Positions 1 to 8,092 of a DNA stretch of 64,000 nt are shown here, one piece after another. Location: the NCBI RefSeq assembly GCF_017303275.1, contig NZ_JAFKOJ010000001.1:1116001-1180000 (forward strand). Reading direction: 5' to 3'. A program made the position numbers and the translations under genes. Below the pieces are notes generated by a model that was not told where the DNA came from, made no database searches, and saw nothing but the letters and a program-made list of their open reading frames with translations. This stretch comes from Bacillus sp. NTK034. GTDB lineage: Bacteria; Bacillota; Bacilli; Bacillales; Cytobacillaceae. The number at the start of each line of letters is the position of its first letter. Within the stretch, counting starts at the first letter, position 1.

Positions 1-1
1 A

Positions 2-301
2 TATATCATCGATAAAAATAAAATCCAGAAGGGGAATATGACTGATGCAGAATGTTTTGTGGAAAGAACAAAGCTTGTGCATGAATACCGGAAATTCCTC
101 TTTGTGGATCCGGGGCTCCCAGAAGAACTTCTTCCAGATAAATGGCTGGGCAGCCATGCTGCTGCTTTATTCAGTGAATATTATAAAGAACTGGCAGAAC
201 CGGCATCAAGATTTTTTGAAAGTGTTTTTAAGGAAGGAAATGAACTTAAAAACAGAGATGCCGATTATGACGCATTAAATCATCCCTATATGGTGGAATA
301 A
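2..301 (+). CDS. PaaX-type transcriptional regulator, C-terminal part (5' end outside window)
   Basis: The reading frame is open from the first base, so this is the tail of a longer gene; the internal ATG at 38 is not a credible start. The visible residues include LVHEYRKF, DPGLPEELLPDKWLG and AALFSEYY, which I recognise as the conserved C-terminal domain of PaaX. PaaX proteins are repressors of phenylacetate catabolism that respond to phenylacetyl-CoA. A terminator follows at once, so this is the last gene of its unit. It suggests that a phenylacetate (paa) cluster lies to the left, which fits the phenylalanine genes about 6 kb downstream. The N-terminal DNA-binding half cannot be seen, so the family call rests on the C-terminus alone. 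Confidence 0.75.
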   Translation, partial: YIIDKNKIQKGNMTDAECFVERTKLVHEYRKFLFVDPGLPEELLPDKWLGSHAAALFSEYYKELAEPASRFFESVFKEGNELKNRDADYDALNHPYMVE

Positions 302-305
302 GAAA

Positions 306-341
306 GAGCCATCTTGCAGACGAGCAGGATGGCTCAATTTC
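306..341 (+). terminator. Rho-independent terminator after the paaX-like gene
   Basis: A 12-bp stem (306-317 with 324-335, one G-U pair) encloses a six-base loop and is followed by a T-rich stretch. It begins five bases after the stop codon. Confidence 0.8.
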
Positions 342-392
342 TATTTTTATCAGTATATCTATTAAATCCTGCCGCAGTATCAATATAAAGAT

Positions 393-917
393 CTAACGTA
401 AAAGATCTATCGGCATCTCAAACGTTTTCCATAAAAATAAAATCCAAAGGAACCCGATTCCCAATGCTGCCAGCGGCCGTTTATGATGAATTCTAAGAAT
501 AATAAACATGAAAAGATTAAAAAAGAACGACCATTGGATTGACCAGCCATTTGAATGCTCAATGAGGTCCAAATAGTAAAGATTGATAAATTCAATGGTG
601 GTATATAGAAACACCCATAGTAGAATCCATCCTGCCTGCTTAAAGAATCCAGACGGATAGCGGCCGATGAAGATTAGAATTGTTACCGGATATACGATGG
701 CCATAATCATGAGATTAATGACAGGGTGCCCAATAAGAATATTCTCAGCAAATATAGTCTTTTTATATTGCCACATTGGGTAATTGCGAAGAAGAAAGTT
801 TTTTAACAAATCTCCTCCAATTAAAAAAAGGATGGTTGGGTAGTATACACGCCAGTTTCTCCAATCCCCCCATTTCAATCCCGCCAATAAAAAGAGCAAA
901 TTATAAAATAAGTGCAT
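393..917 (-). CDS. CBO0543-like small integral membrane protein
   Basis: A 174-residue, very hydrophobic protein with about five or six predicted membrane segments and many aromatic residues. The ATG at 917 is preferred over a TTG one codon upstream because a GAGGG ribosome site lies five bases before the ATG. The pattern (GGDLLKNFLLRNYPMW near residue 35, EFINLYYLDLIEH near 110) resembles the CBO0543 family of uncharacterised Firmicute membrane proteins. No catalytic motif is visible and the function is unknown. It points away from two further small membrane-protein genes, the second of which looks related. Confidence 0.6.
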   Translation of the reverse strand: MHLFYNLLFLLAGLKWGDWRNWRVYYPTILFLIGGDLLKNFLLRNYPMWQYKKTIFAENILIGHPVINLMIMAIVYPVTILIFIGRYPSGFFKQAGWILLWVFLYTTIEFINLYYLDLIEHSNGWSIQWSFFFNLFMFIILRIHHKRPLAALGIGFLWILFLWKTFEMPIDLLR

Positions 918-1061
918 CAAATCCCTCTTTCAATACGAATCACAAAAATAAAACATCGCATTAATGAATAAATATATCATTCCTTAACAATATTACTTTT
1001 ATGATTCTTTTCTTCATGAGAGCTTATTAATCCCGATAATCCATCAAAATAAGGTGATTTT

Positions 1062-1544
1062 ATGGTTCTGCCTGCAGCACTTGTAATTGCATTTTATACA
1101 CTAAGTTTCTTTTTCTTTATAGAAAAAAAGCTTTCCTTTTTGCAAAACTCTCTGGTTCTTATGCTAATTTCAATTGCAGCCCGAAACTACACAACCATAC
1201 TTGCTCTTCAATTAAATTGGATTCATATTACAGAAGATTCTATTTTATTTATTGTGTTCTTGATTCATCGTGAAATTATTGGACCCTTTCTAGTTCTTAT
1301 GTTTATAAATATTTATTGGAAAACTCAATCTCGCATAAAAAGGATAACTTTATTCGCCATATTCTTAATCTGTCTTCTTGGTATGGATCTTTTCAGCTTC
1401 ACATCCGGAGTAATTACCTTTTTAGACTGGAATTTAATTAAAGCAGGCATAGGAAATTCGGCTTTTTTGATTGCCGGGCTCGGATTGTCCAGGGGGATAA
1501 TGTATCTAAAGCAGGAGCCTACTAATTATGGAAAAGATATATGA
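1062..1544 (+). CDS. Small membrane protein of unknown function
   Basis: A 160-residue protein with about five predicted transmembrane helices and few charged residues. The ATG has an AAGGTG ribosome site. Its end overlaps the next gene by 17 bases, so the two are translationally coupled and probably work together. I do not recognise the family; an arrangement of a short multi-helix protein paired with a CBO0543-like protein suggests a two-component membrane complex, but no substrate or activity can be inferred. Confidence 0.6.
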   Translation: MVLPAALVIAFYTLSFFFFIEKKLSFLQNSLVLMLISIAARNYTTILALQLNWIHITEDSILFIVFLIHREIIGPFLVLMFINIYWKTQSRIKRITLFAIFLICLLGMDLFSFTSGVITFLDWNLIKAGIGNSAFLIAGLGLSRGIMYLKQEPTNYGKDI

Positions 1545-2028
1545 AAGAGCTTTTGACGCAAATGAATGGTTTGTATTAGCAAATTTACTGCTATCCCTAA
1601 TTCTTATATGGAAACTGCCCAAAAAACTATCTGGCTTGGAAACGGCAGTTCATCTCACCATCGGCGTATTTATAGGGATGTTCTTCGATCATACCATTAG
1701 TATCAGGCCGTGGGATTTTTATGATGTAAATGATACATCGAATTATCAAATCATTGATCTTGTGAGCTATATTATGTACGGGCCATACAGTTACTTTTTT
1801 ATATATTTATATGTGAAATTAAATCTAAAAGGATATATGAATATCCTGTATGTCACCATCTGGTCTATTGTTGCTGTATTGATTGAATGGTTCTCTGTTA
1901 AGCTCGGCATATTTCATTATGAAAAGGGCTATCAGATGGCCTGGTCATTTCCTATTTATGCATTTGTTCAAACACTGCAAATCATGTTTTATAAAATTTC
2001 ACTAAAAATGGAAAAGGGGACTGAATAG
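1528..2028 (+). CDS. CBO0543-like small membrane protein
   Basis: A 166-residue protein with about five predicted membrane helices. Motifs such as FFDHTISIRPWDFYD (near residue 53) and IEWFSVKLGIFHYEKGYQ (near 119) resemble CBO0543-type proteins and their relatives. The ATG at 1528 lies inside the end of the preceding gene, showing coupling. No enzyme motif is visible. Function unknown; the overlap with its partner is the main clue. Confidence 0.6.
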   Translation: MEKIYERAFDANEWFVLANLLLSLILIWKLPKKLSGLETAVHLTIGVFIGMFFDHTISIRPWDFYDVNDTSNYQIIDLVSYIMYGPYSYFFIYLYVKLNLKGYMNILYVTIWSIVAVLIEWFSVKLGIFHYEKGYQMAWSFPIYAFVQTLQIMFYKISLKMEKGTE

Positions 2029-2172
2029 AGGCCTGTCTGCAAAACGGCGATGTGAATGAAAGGGTATTCTACCTGATGCATTGATTGCATCCTTCGATGT
2101 TTAGTATATGTGTTCCTAATTGTCAAACTATTAAAATTAGTATAACATTATTTTAACGGAGGAGGAATTTGA

Positions 2173-3123
2173 TTGAATATATTAACGGACATTTTAAATA
2201 TCAAATATCCAATTATTCAGGGCGGCATGGGGAATATTAGCAATGCCATTTTAACAGCGGCAGTTTCGGAAGCTGGAGGGCTGGGCACCATCGGAGCAGG
2301 AACAATGCCTCCTGAGGAAGTTGAGAAGATAATTGAGGAAACAAGAAGTTTAACAAATAAGCCATTTGCTGTTAACGTTGCATTAAGTGTCTCACCTTAT
2401 GTAAAGGAAATCCTGTCCCTGGTAATTAAACATAAGGTTCCAGCAGTTTCCCTTTCGGCCGGAAACCCGGCTCCCTTTATCCCTAAGCTGCATGAAAATG
2501 GTGTGAAGGTCATAACCGTAGCAGCTTCGGTCAGACAGGCGCTGAAAGCAGAGGCAGCCGGTGCGGATATTATTGCAGCTGAAGGGTATGAGGCAGCAGG
2601 AATCAATAGTTCACTTGAAACTACTACACTCGTATTGATCCCTCAGATTACAGGCGAGGTTTCAGTTCCAGTCGTGGCTGCCGGGGGAATCGGTGATGGC
2701 AAAGGGCTTGCTGCCATGCTTGCACTGGGGGCAAGCGGTGTGCAAATGGGCACTAGATTCATAGCTACCAAGGAGGCACCATTCCACCCGCAGTATAAAC
2801 AGAAAATTATTCAAGCATCCGATTATGAAACCGTTATTGTAGGGCGTTCAGTTGGCAGAATACGAAGACTGCTTTCCACAGGTTATGCCAAAAAATTGCT
2901 GGACTATGAAAAACATGGCATCAGTCTTGATGAGTTTAATAAACTCACTTCAGAAGACTATCATAAAATTGGAGCGATAAATGGGAACGGTGATGAAGGG
3001 TTTATGAACAGCGGACAGATAGCTGGCCTGATTGCTGATCTTCCAAGCGTAAAGGAGCTTTTGGATAATATGATAGAAGATGCTAACCTTCAGCTTCATA
3101 AGGCTAAAAAACTTTTACACTAG
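2173..3123 (+). CDS. Nitronate monooxygenase / FabK-like FMN protein
   Basis: A 316-residue TIM-barrel flavoprotein starting at TTG behind a strong GGAGGAGG site. The N-terminal YPIIQGGMG loop and the phosphate-binding region around PVVAAGGIGDGKG and GVQMGTRF are typical of the 2-nitropropane dioxygenase/FabK superfamily, which uses FMN either to oxidise nitronates or to reduce enoyl-ACP. The loop that reads EGxEAGGH in well-studied members is EGYEAAGINSS here, so the usual active-site histidine is absent; I believe this is common in one Bacillaceae subgroup. The physiological substrate is therefore uncertain. It is a single-gene unit closed by its own terminator. Confidence 0.8.
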   Translation: MNILTDILNIKYPIIQGGMGNISNAILTAAVSEAGGLGTIGAGTMPPEEVEKIIEETRSLTNKPFAVNVALSVSPYVKEILSLVIKHKVPAVSLSAGNPAPFIPKLHENGVKVITVAASVRQALKAEAAGADIIAAEGYEAAGINSSLETTTLVLIPQITGEVSVPVVAAGGIGDGKGLAAMLALGASGVQMGTRFIATKEAPFHPQYKQKIIQASDYETVIVGRSVGRIRRLLSTGYAKKLLDYEKHGISLDEFNKLTSEDYHKIGAINGNGDEGFMNSGQIAGLIADLPSVKELLDNMIEDANLQLHKAKKLLH

Positions 3124-3157
3124 CAAGCAGGCAGTTTTATTCCTGCTTGCTTTTTTA
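3123..3157 (+). terminator. Rho-independent terminator
   Basis: Stem GCAAGCAGG (3123-3131) pairs with CCTGCTTGC (3142-3150) and is followed by six T residues, overlapping the stop codon of the flavoprotein gene. Confidence 0.9.
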
Positions 3158-3186
3158 TGGAAATATATTTAATTTTTAGAATATTA

Positions 3187-3216
3187 TTGACACTTCAGCG
3201 TTCCGGGTGGTAATAT
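3187..3216 (+). promoter_or_regulatory. SigA promoter of the ABC importer operon
   Basis: A perfect -35 TTGACA (3187-3192) and -10 TAATAT (3211-3216) are separated by 18 bases. Transcription would start near 3223, giving a leader of about 145 nt before the first gene. That leader contains two small stem-loops: arms at 3223-3229/3241-3247, and AAATGGT paired with ACCATTT further on. Confidence 0.75.
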
Positions 3217-3295
3217 AACGTTGTATTTACGATATTAAAAGTAAATATCATATAAATGGTGAAAAACCATTTTGTGTACTATTTCCACCTTAAGA

Positions 3296-3309
3296 TGTAA
3301 GCGTATACA
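3296..3309 (+). promoter_or_regulatory. cre site (CcpA) in the ABC operon leader
   Basis: TGTAAGCGTATACA with flanking A and T matches the CcpA operator consensus WTGNAARCGNWWWCAW at every position. It lies about 75 bases downstream of the predicted start of transcription, where CcpA would act as a roadblock, so the importer is probably catabolite-repressed. Confidence 0.75.
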
Positions 3310-3368
3310 TAATAGGTTTAAACTACCAGGAAGCTGATAGTTAATAAATTTGAATAGGGGGTCATATA

Positions 3369-4379
3369 ATGAAAAAATCGTTTAAAGCTCTTTCCTTAAT
3401 TATGGCTGCAGGGCTGCTTGTTTTGAGCGGCTGCGGACAGGAAAAATCCAGCGGGTCTTCTTCAGAAGGTGATGAGAAGAAACAGTACACAATTGGCATC
3501 ACACAATTTGTTGAACATCCATCCTTAGATGCTGCGACAGAGGGTTTTAAAAAAGCATTGGAGGATGAAGGCTTTAAAGAAGGCGATAATGTAAAATTCG
3601 ATTTCCAAAATGCTCAGGCTGATATGAATAATACCCAGTCGATTGCAAATAATTTTGTCGGCGATAAAGTGGATATGATTTTTGCAAATGCTACTCCGAG
3701 TGCCGTGAGTGCTCTAAATGCGACGAAGGACATTCCAATTCTATTCACATCTGTTACAGACCCTGTTGGAGCCGGCCTTGTCGAATCCTTTGATCAGCCC
3801 GGAGACAATATCACAGGTACTACTGATAACCACCCGGAGGGAACTTCAAAAACAATTGATTTTATGATTGATGAAGCTGGAGTTGAAAATATTGGCATCA
3901 TTTACAATTCTGGAGAGCAAAATTCCGAGGTACAGGTTAAACAGGTAAAAGAGCTTGCTGAACCAAAAGGAGCAAAAATTGTTGAAGCATCTGTTTCAAC
4001 CTCTGCTGAAGTTAAGCAGGCGGCCGACTCTCTTGTTGGAAGGGTAGATGCCATTTATATCCCTACAGATAACACAGTTGTGTCTGCGCTTGAATCGGTT
4101 ATTTCTGTTGCTGACAGCAAAAAGATTCCTTTATTCGTGGGTGAACTGGATTCCATGAAACGCGGTGCTATAGCAGCCAGCGGATTCAGCTATTTTGATC
4201 TTGGCTATCAAACAGGCAAAATGGCAGCTGAGATCTTAAAAGGAAATAAAAAGCCATCTGAAATTCCGGTTGAGCTTCCTGGAAGCCTCAAACTGGTTAT
4301 CAATAAAAAAGCAGCTGACGCACAAGGACTGGAAGTAAAAGAAGAATGGGCAGAATTCGCTGAGTTCCATGAAGAATAA
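3369..4379 (+). CDS. ABC transporter substrate-binding lipoprotein (COG2984 type)
   Basis: A 336-residue lipoprotein: residues 1-20 form a signal peptide ending in the lipobox LSGC, with the lipidated cysteine followed by a Ser/Gly-rich linker. The mature part (YTIGITQFVEHPSLDAATEGFK, then repeated alpha/beta units with PTDNTVVSALESV and GELDSMKRGAIAASGFSYFDLGY) belongs to the periplasmic-binding family of COG2984, which includes streptococcal TrpX. It is anchored outside the membrane and feeds the permease encoded next. Ligand unknown; an aromatic amino acid or derivative is plausible because of the neighbouring catabolic genes and the TrpX resemblance, but that is inference. Confidence 0.85.
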   Translation: MKKSFKALSLIMAAGLLVLSGCGQEKSSGSSSEGDEKKQYTIGITQFVEHPSLDAATEGFKKALEDEGFKEGDNVKFDFQNAQADMNNTQSIANNFVGDKVDMIFANATPSAVSALNATKDIPILFTSVTDPVGAGLVESFDQPGDNITGTTDNHPEGTSKTIDFMIDEAGVENIGIIYNSGEQNSEVQVKQVKELAEPKGAKIVEASVSTSAEVKQAADSLVGRVDAIYIPTDNTVVSALESVISVADSKKIPLFVGELDSMKRGAIAASGFSYFDLGYQTGKMAAEILKGNKKPSEIPVELPGSLKLVINKKAADAQGLEVKEEWAEFAEFHEE

Positions 4380-4466
4380 AGAATATCCGCCGGCTGGAAG
4401 CACAATATCCTGCCGGCTGCTTTATCAACTTAGCTATAAAGAATTAAATAAAGGGTGTGATTCTTA

Positions 4467-5498
4467 GTGTTTACAGCCATATTCGGTGCGTTCGAGTCAG
4501 GGATTATTTACGCAATTATGGCACTTGGAGTTTATTTATCGTTCAGGGTCCTGGACTTTCCTGACTTAACGGTAGATGGAAGTTTTGTGACTGGAGCGGC
4601 GGTAGCCGCAACCATGATTGTCAGCGGTGCGAATCCTTTTCTGGCTACGATCACTGCCTTATTTGCAGGTTTTATTGCCGGCTGCCTTACTGGTATTATT
4701 CATACTTTCGGAAAAATCAATGCGCTGTTATCAGGAATCCTTATGATGATTGCTCTGTATTCAATAAACCTTCGTATAATGGGTAAATCGAATGTTCCGC
4801 TCTTGAACACAGAAACTGCTATTACACATGTCAGGGATTTTTGGGATAAAACAGGAATTGATTCTTTTTTCAATAGTATATTAACCATGGCGGGACTTGG
4901 CGGCAGCCTCCCGAGAACATGGGGCATTATCCTATTTATGTTAGTTGTAACACTGGCAATAAAGTTCTTGACAGATCGGTTTCTTCAGACGGAGATTGGT
5001 TTAGCTTTAAGGGCTACAGGTGACAACAAGAGGATGATCCGCAGTCTTTCTGCCAACACCAACATGATGGTGATTTTGGGGCTTGGCCTTTCCAATGCAA
5101 TGGTTGCTTTCTCCGGAGCATTGATTGCCCAGCAAGGAGGATTCGCCGATGTTGGCATGGGTATCGGAATGATTATCATCGGTTTGGCTTCAGTCATCAT
5201 CGGTGAAGCGTTATTTGGCACAAAATCCATTGCCAGAACTACTCTGGCGGTTATTGGCGGAGCGATTATCTACCGCTTCGTAGTGACCATGGCGCTGAGA
5301 GTGGAGTTCCTGGAACCTGGTGATATGAAGCTGATTACAGCAACTATTGTCATCCTTGCTTTAATAATGCCGAAGATTATTGACCGCACAAAGGAGAAGA
5401 AACGGAAAGCCAAAAGACTGGCAGGAAGCATGAACATAAGTGAATTGCCATCAGGCGGAAAGGGTGAGACTGATGCTGCAATTAAATCAGATTCATAA
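4467..5498 (+). CDS. ABC transporter permease (COG4120 type)
   Basis: A 343-residue integral membrane protein with about eight to ten predicted helices, starting at GTG behind AAGGGTG. It resembles branched-chain-type permeases, with the loop EIGLALRATGDNKRMIRSLSAN (near residue 175) that contacts the ATPase. The last 26 bases overlap the ATPase gene, so translation is coupled. An 87-base gap with a GC-rich inverted repeat (GCCGGC at 4390 and again at 4414) separates it from the binding-protein gene; such a hairpin usually lets more binding protein than permease be made. Only one permease is encoded, so it probably forms a homodimer. Confidence 0.85.
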   Translation: MFTAIFGAFESGIIYAIMALGVYLSFRVLDFPDLTVDGSFVTGAAVAATMIVSGANPFLATITALFAGFIAGCLTGIIHTFGKINALLSGILMMIALYSINLRIMGKSNVPLLNTETAITHVRDFWDKTGIDSFFNSILTMAGLGGSLPRTWGIILFMLVVTLAIKFLTDRFLQTEIGLALRATGDNKRMIRSLSANTNMMVILGLGLSNAMVAFSGALIAQQGGFADVGMGIGMIIIGLASVIIGEALFGTKSIARTTLAVIGGAIIYRFVVTMALRVEFLEPGDMKLITATIVILALIMPKIIDRTKEKKRKAKRLAGSMNISELPSGGKGETDAAIKSDS

Positions 5499-6267
5499 AG
5501 TCTTCAATGAAGGTACTCCAGATGAAAAGATTGCACTGGATACGATCAATCTCACATTGAATGAGGGGGACTTTGTCACCGTAATCGGAAGTAATGGGGC
5601 AGGGAAGTCCACTTTAATGAATATAATTTCCGGTGTCATGATCCCTGATGTTGGTTCCGTTTATATTGATGGCCAAAATGTCACGGGCATGTCTGAATAT
5701 AAGCGGGCAAAACTCATAGGCCGGGTTTTTCAGGATCCGATGGCTGGTACGGCTCCATCCATGACAATTGAAGAAAATCTCGCGATGGCATATTCAAGGA
5801 ATAAAACAAGAACATTAAGAAAAGGAGTTACGAAAAAGCGCAAAGACTATTTTCGTGAAGTTCTTGAAACTCTCCATCTTGGCCTTGAAAACCGCCTAAA
5901 TGCAAAAGTTGGTTTATTATCAGGAGGAGAACGGCAGGCACTTTCATTATTAATGGCTACCTTCACGGAGCCATCCATTCTTTTGCTCGATGAACATACC
6001 GCTGCTCTTGATCCGGCTCGCGCAGAGCTTATAACGAATCTGACAAAAGAAATTGTTAAAAAGTACAACTTAACTACTTTAATGGTCACTCATAATATGC
6101 AGCAGGCGCTGGATTTAGGAAATAGGCTGATTATGATGGATAAAGGCCAGATTATTCTTGAAGTAGATGATGGACAGAAACAGCATTTAACAATTGAGCA
6201 GCTTCTGAACGAGTTTCAGCGGATTCGCGGAACAAAAATGGCAAGTGATCGTGCTCTGCTTTCTTAG
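5473..6267 (+). CDS. ABC transporter ATP-binding protein (COG1101 type)
   Basis: A 264-residue ATPase. Walker A GSNGAGKST, signature LSGGERQA and Walker B ILLLDEHTAALDP are all intact; the DEHTAALDP form, with His after the catalytic Glu, is typical of the COG1101 partners of COG2984/COG4120. The start is placed at the ATG at 5473 (protein begins MLQLNQIHKV) because it has a GGAAAGGG ribosome site and begins with the first beta strand; an upstream in-frame ATG at 5440 lacks a site. It energises import through the preceding permease. It is the last gene of the three-gene operon. Confidence 0.85.
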   Translation: MLQLNQIHKVFNEGTPDEKIALDTINLTLNEGDFVTVIGSNGAGKSTLMNIISGVMIPDVGSVYIDGQNVTGMSEYKRAKLIGRVFQDPMAGTAPSMTIEENLAMAYSRNKTRTLRKGVTKKRKDYFREVLETLHLGLENRLNAKVGLLSGGERQALSLLMATFTEPSILLLDEHTAALDPARAELITNLTKEIVKKYNLTTLMVTHNMQQALDLGNRLIMMDKGQIILEVDDGQKQHLTIEQLLNEFQRIRGTKMASDRALLS

Positions 6268-6273
6268 AACAAT

Positions 6274-6311
6274 AAAAAGGATTAGCCAAATTTGCTGGTT
6301 AATCCTTTTTT
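6274..6311 (+). terminator. Terminator of the ABC operon
   Basis: A stem of about 14 bp (6274-6288 with 6296-6311) containing AAAAGGATTA paired to TAATCCTTTT ends in a run of T residues directly after the ATPase gene. Confidence 0.9.
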
Positions 6312-6354
6312 TATGGGTGTAAATGAAAAGAATTTTTAAAGTTTTTACAATTTA

Positions 6355-6397
6355 TTGACTATTTATTTAACGTAATGGTATCATATCGTTAAATAAA
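6355..6397 (+). promoter_or_regulatory. Promoter with an 11-bp palindromic operator
   Basis: A -35 TTGACT (6355-6360) and a -10 TATCAT (6379-6384) lie 18 bases apart upstream of the thioesterase gene. A perfect inverted repeat, TTTATTTAACG (6362-6372) and CGTTAAATAAA (6387-6397) with a 14-base spacer, brackets the -10 element. A dimeric repressor bound there would block RNA polymerase. The arm sequence looks TetR-like, but no regulator gene is next to it, so the protein that binds is unknown. Confidence 0.7.
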
Positions 6398-6435
6398 CGT
6401 CATACATATTTTTATATATAACAGGGAGTGATGGA

Positions 6436-6825
6436 ATGAAACCTGGGCTGCAAATTGGAAATCAGGCAGTTGTCCATGCAGTGGTATCTCCTGAGATGTT
6501 CGCACAGTTTGAAGGGGAGGTCATTCATCCTGTCTATTCAACCGTAACGATGATCTATCACATGGAGTGGGCATCCCGCCTGCTGATCATCCCTTACTTG
6601 GAAGAGGGAGAAGAAGGGATGGGGGGAGCTGTTTCTGCCAGGCATTTATCCCCATCACCTGAAGGCTCATCCATTATCATTACGGCTACCGTATCCAAGC
6701 TGGATGGAAATTCAGTTTACTCAACTGTAACCGTCCATAATGGAAAGATCCTGGCAGGCAAAGGTGAAGTTAAACAGGTGATTCTGAAGAAAAGCAAGAT
6801 TGCAGAAATGTTAAAGAGAGTTTAA
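6436..6825 (+). CDS. Hotdog-fold thioesterase, fluoroacetyl-CoA thioesterase (FlK)-like
   Basis: A 129-residue single-domain protein. The pattern VIHPVYSTVTMIYHMEWASRLLIIPYLEEGEEGMGGAVSARHLSPSP follows the FlK-like thioesterase family, in which Thr/Glu/His residues hydrolyse acyl-CoA thioesters. It probably releases CoA from a small acyl- or aryl-acyl-CoA. It is monocistronic, sits between the importer and the phenylalanine genes, and is under an operator-bearing promoter, so a housekeeping role in clearing an accumulated CoA ester (for example phenylacetyl-CoA) is a reasonable inference. The start is the ATG after GGGAGTGATGGA. Confidence 0.75.
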   Translation: MKPGLQIGNQAVVHAVVSPEMFAQFEGEVIHPVYSTVTMIYHMEWASRLLIIPYLEEGEEGMGGAVSARHLSPSPEGSSIIITATVSKLDGNSVYSTVTVHNGKILAGKGEVKQVILKKSKIAEMLKRV

Positions 6826-6874
6826 AAGATTAGAAGCATCTGAGCCTAAAAAAGGCATTTTAATTTAATTTTAT

Positions 6875-6888
6875 TGTAAGCGCTATCA
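6875..6888 (+). promoter_or_regulatory. cre site (CcpA) upstream of phenylalanine dehydrogenase
   Basis: TGTAAGCGCTATCA with flanking T residues on both sides fits the cre consensus completely. It lies only 20 bases before the start codon of the dehydrogenase, well placed for repression by glucose of the whole downstream catabolic operon. Confidence 0.8.
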
Positions 6889-6908
6889 TAAATAAAGGGG
6901 AGAATGAA

Positions 6909-8018
6909 ATGACAGATATGTTTCAAAAAATTAAAGATCATGAACAAGTCGTTTTCTGCAACGATGAATCTACCGGTTTAAAGGCTATTATTGCAATCCA
7001 CAGCACCAGATTGGGGCCGGCATTGGGAGGCTGCCGTATGTTTCCATACAACAGTGTCGATGATGCCCTTGAAGATGTCCTCCGATTATCAAAAGGCATG
7101 ACCTATAAATGTGCAGCTGCCGATTGTGACTTCGGAGGCGGGAAGGCTGTAATTATCGGGGATCCATTAAAAGATAAAACACCCGAACTATTCCGTGCTT
7201 TTGGCCAATTTGTTGAATCATTGAACGGGAGATTCTATACAGGAACAGACATGGGTACTTCTACAGAAGATTTTGTTCATGCCCTAAAGGAAACGAATTG
7301 CATTGTAGGGGTTGATGAGGTTTATGGAGGAAGCGGCGATTCTTCGGTACCAACTGCACAAGGTGTTATTTATGGCCTGCAGGCAACCAGTAAAGCCCTG
7401 ACAGGAGCAGAGGACCTTTCAGGCAAAAGTTATGCCATTCAGGGACTAGGCAAAGTTGGATATAAAGTGGCAGAAAGACTGCTGGAGGAAGGGGCAGATT
7501 TATATGTGACAGATATCAGCCGGCAGGCAATCGACCAGCTCCTATGCAAAGCGAAAGAAATTGGTGCCGGGGTGAAGGTACTATCCGGAAATGATATATA
7601 TGAGGCACCTGCAGACTTTTTTGTTCCATGTGCAATGGGCGGGGTCATTAATGATGACACAATCGGCCTGCTTAAAGTAAAAGCGATCGTAGGTTCTGCC
7701 AATAACCAGCTTATAGATATGCGACATGGTCAGATCCTAAAAGATAAGGGCATATTATACGCTCCCGATTATATTGTGAATGCAGGGGGATTAATCCAGG
7801 TAGCAGACGAATTATACACACCTAATAAGGAAAGGGTACTCCGCAAAACAAAAGCTATTTATAACTCTCTTCTGAACATCTACGAACATGCTGAAGCAAA
7901 TGGTATAACAACAGTGGAAGCAGCCAACCAATTCTGCGAGAGCCGCATTGAAGCGCGCACACGCAGAAATAGCTTTTTCTCCCATATGAAACGCCCGAAG
8001 TGGTCAGTAAGGACCTAA
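6909..8018 (+). CDS. pdh: Phenylalanine dehydrogenase (NAD-dependent)
   Basis: A 369-residue amino acid dehydrogenase that deaminates L-phenylalanine to phenylpyruvate with NAD. Lys67 (GMTYKCAAA), Lys79 (GGGKAVI) and Asp114 (TGTDMGT) are the expected substrate-binding and catalytic residues, and GLGKVG at 179-184 is the NAD-binding loop. The segment [14 protein letters not shown] and the tail [16 protein letters not shown] follow phenylalanine dehydrogenases of Bacillus badius and Lysinibacillus rather than leucine dehydrogenases. It heads an apparent operon with the four subunit genes of a 2-oxo-acid dehydrogenase complex. A cre site lies just upstream. Leucine/valine activity cannot be excluded from sequence alone. 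Confidence 0.85.
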   Translation: MTDMFQKIKDHEQVVFCNDESTGLKAIIAIHSTRLGPALGGCRMFPYNSVDDALEDVLRLSKGMTYKCAAADCDFGGGKAVIIGDPLKDKTPELFRAFGQFVESLNGRFYTGTDMGTSTEDFVHALKETNCIVGVDEVYGGSGDSSVPTAQGVIYGLQATSKALTGAEDLSGKSYAIQGLGKVGYKVAERLLEEGADLYVTDISRQAIDQLLCKAKEIGAGVKVLSGNDIYEAPADFFVPCAMGGVINDDTIGLLKVKAIVGSANNQLIDMRHGQILKDKGILYAPDYIVNAGGLIQVADELYTPNKERVLRKTKAIYNSLLNIYEHAEANGITTVEAANQFCESRIEARTRRNSFFSHMKRPKWSVRT

Positions 8019-8092
8019 TTTTTTTGCTTGGATAACAATGTATGTACCGTATAAAAGTGATAAAAATAATTCAATAGCCAAAGGGTGAGAAG

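Noticed and set aside
3203..3214. GGGTGGTAA resembling the T-box GGTGGNACCRCG motif upstream of the ABC importer
   Set aside because: Only the first half matches, no specifier stem or antiterminator/terminator follows, and the bases overlap the promoter -10 spacer.
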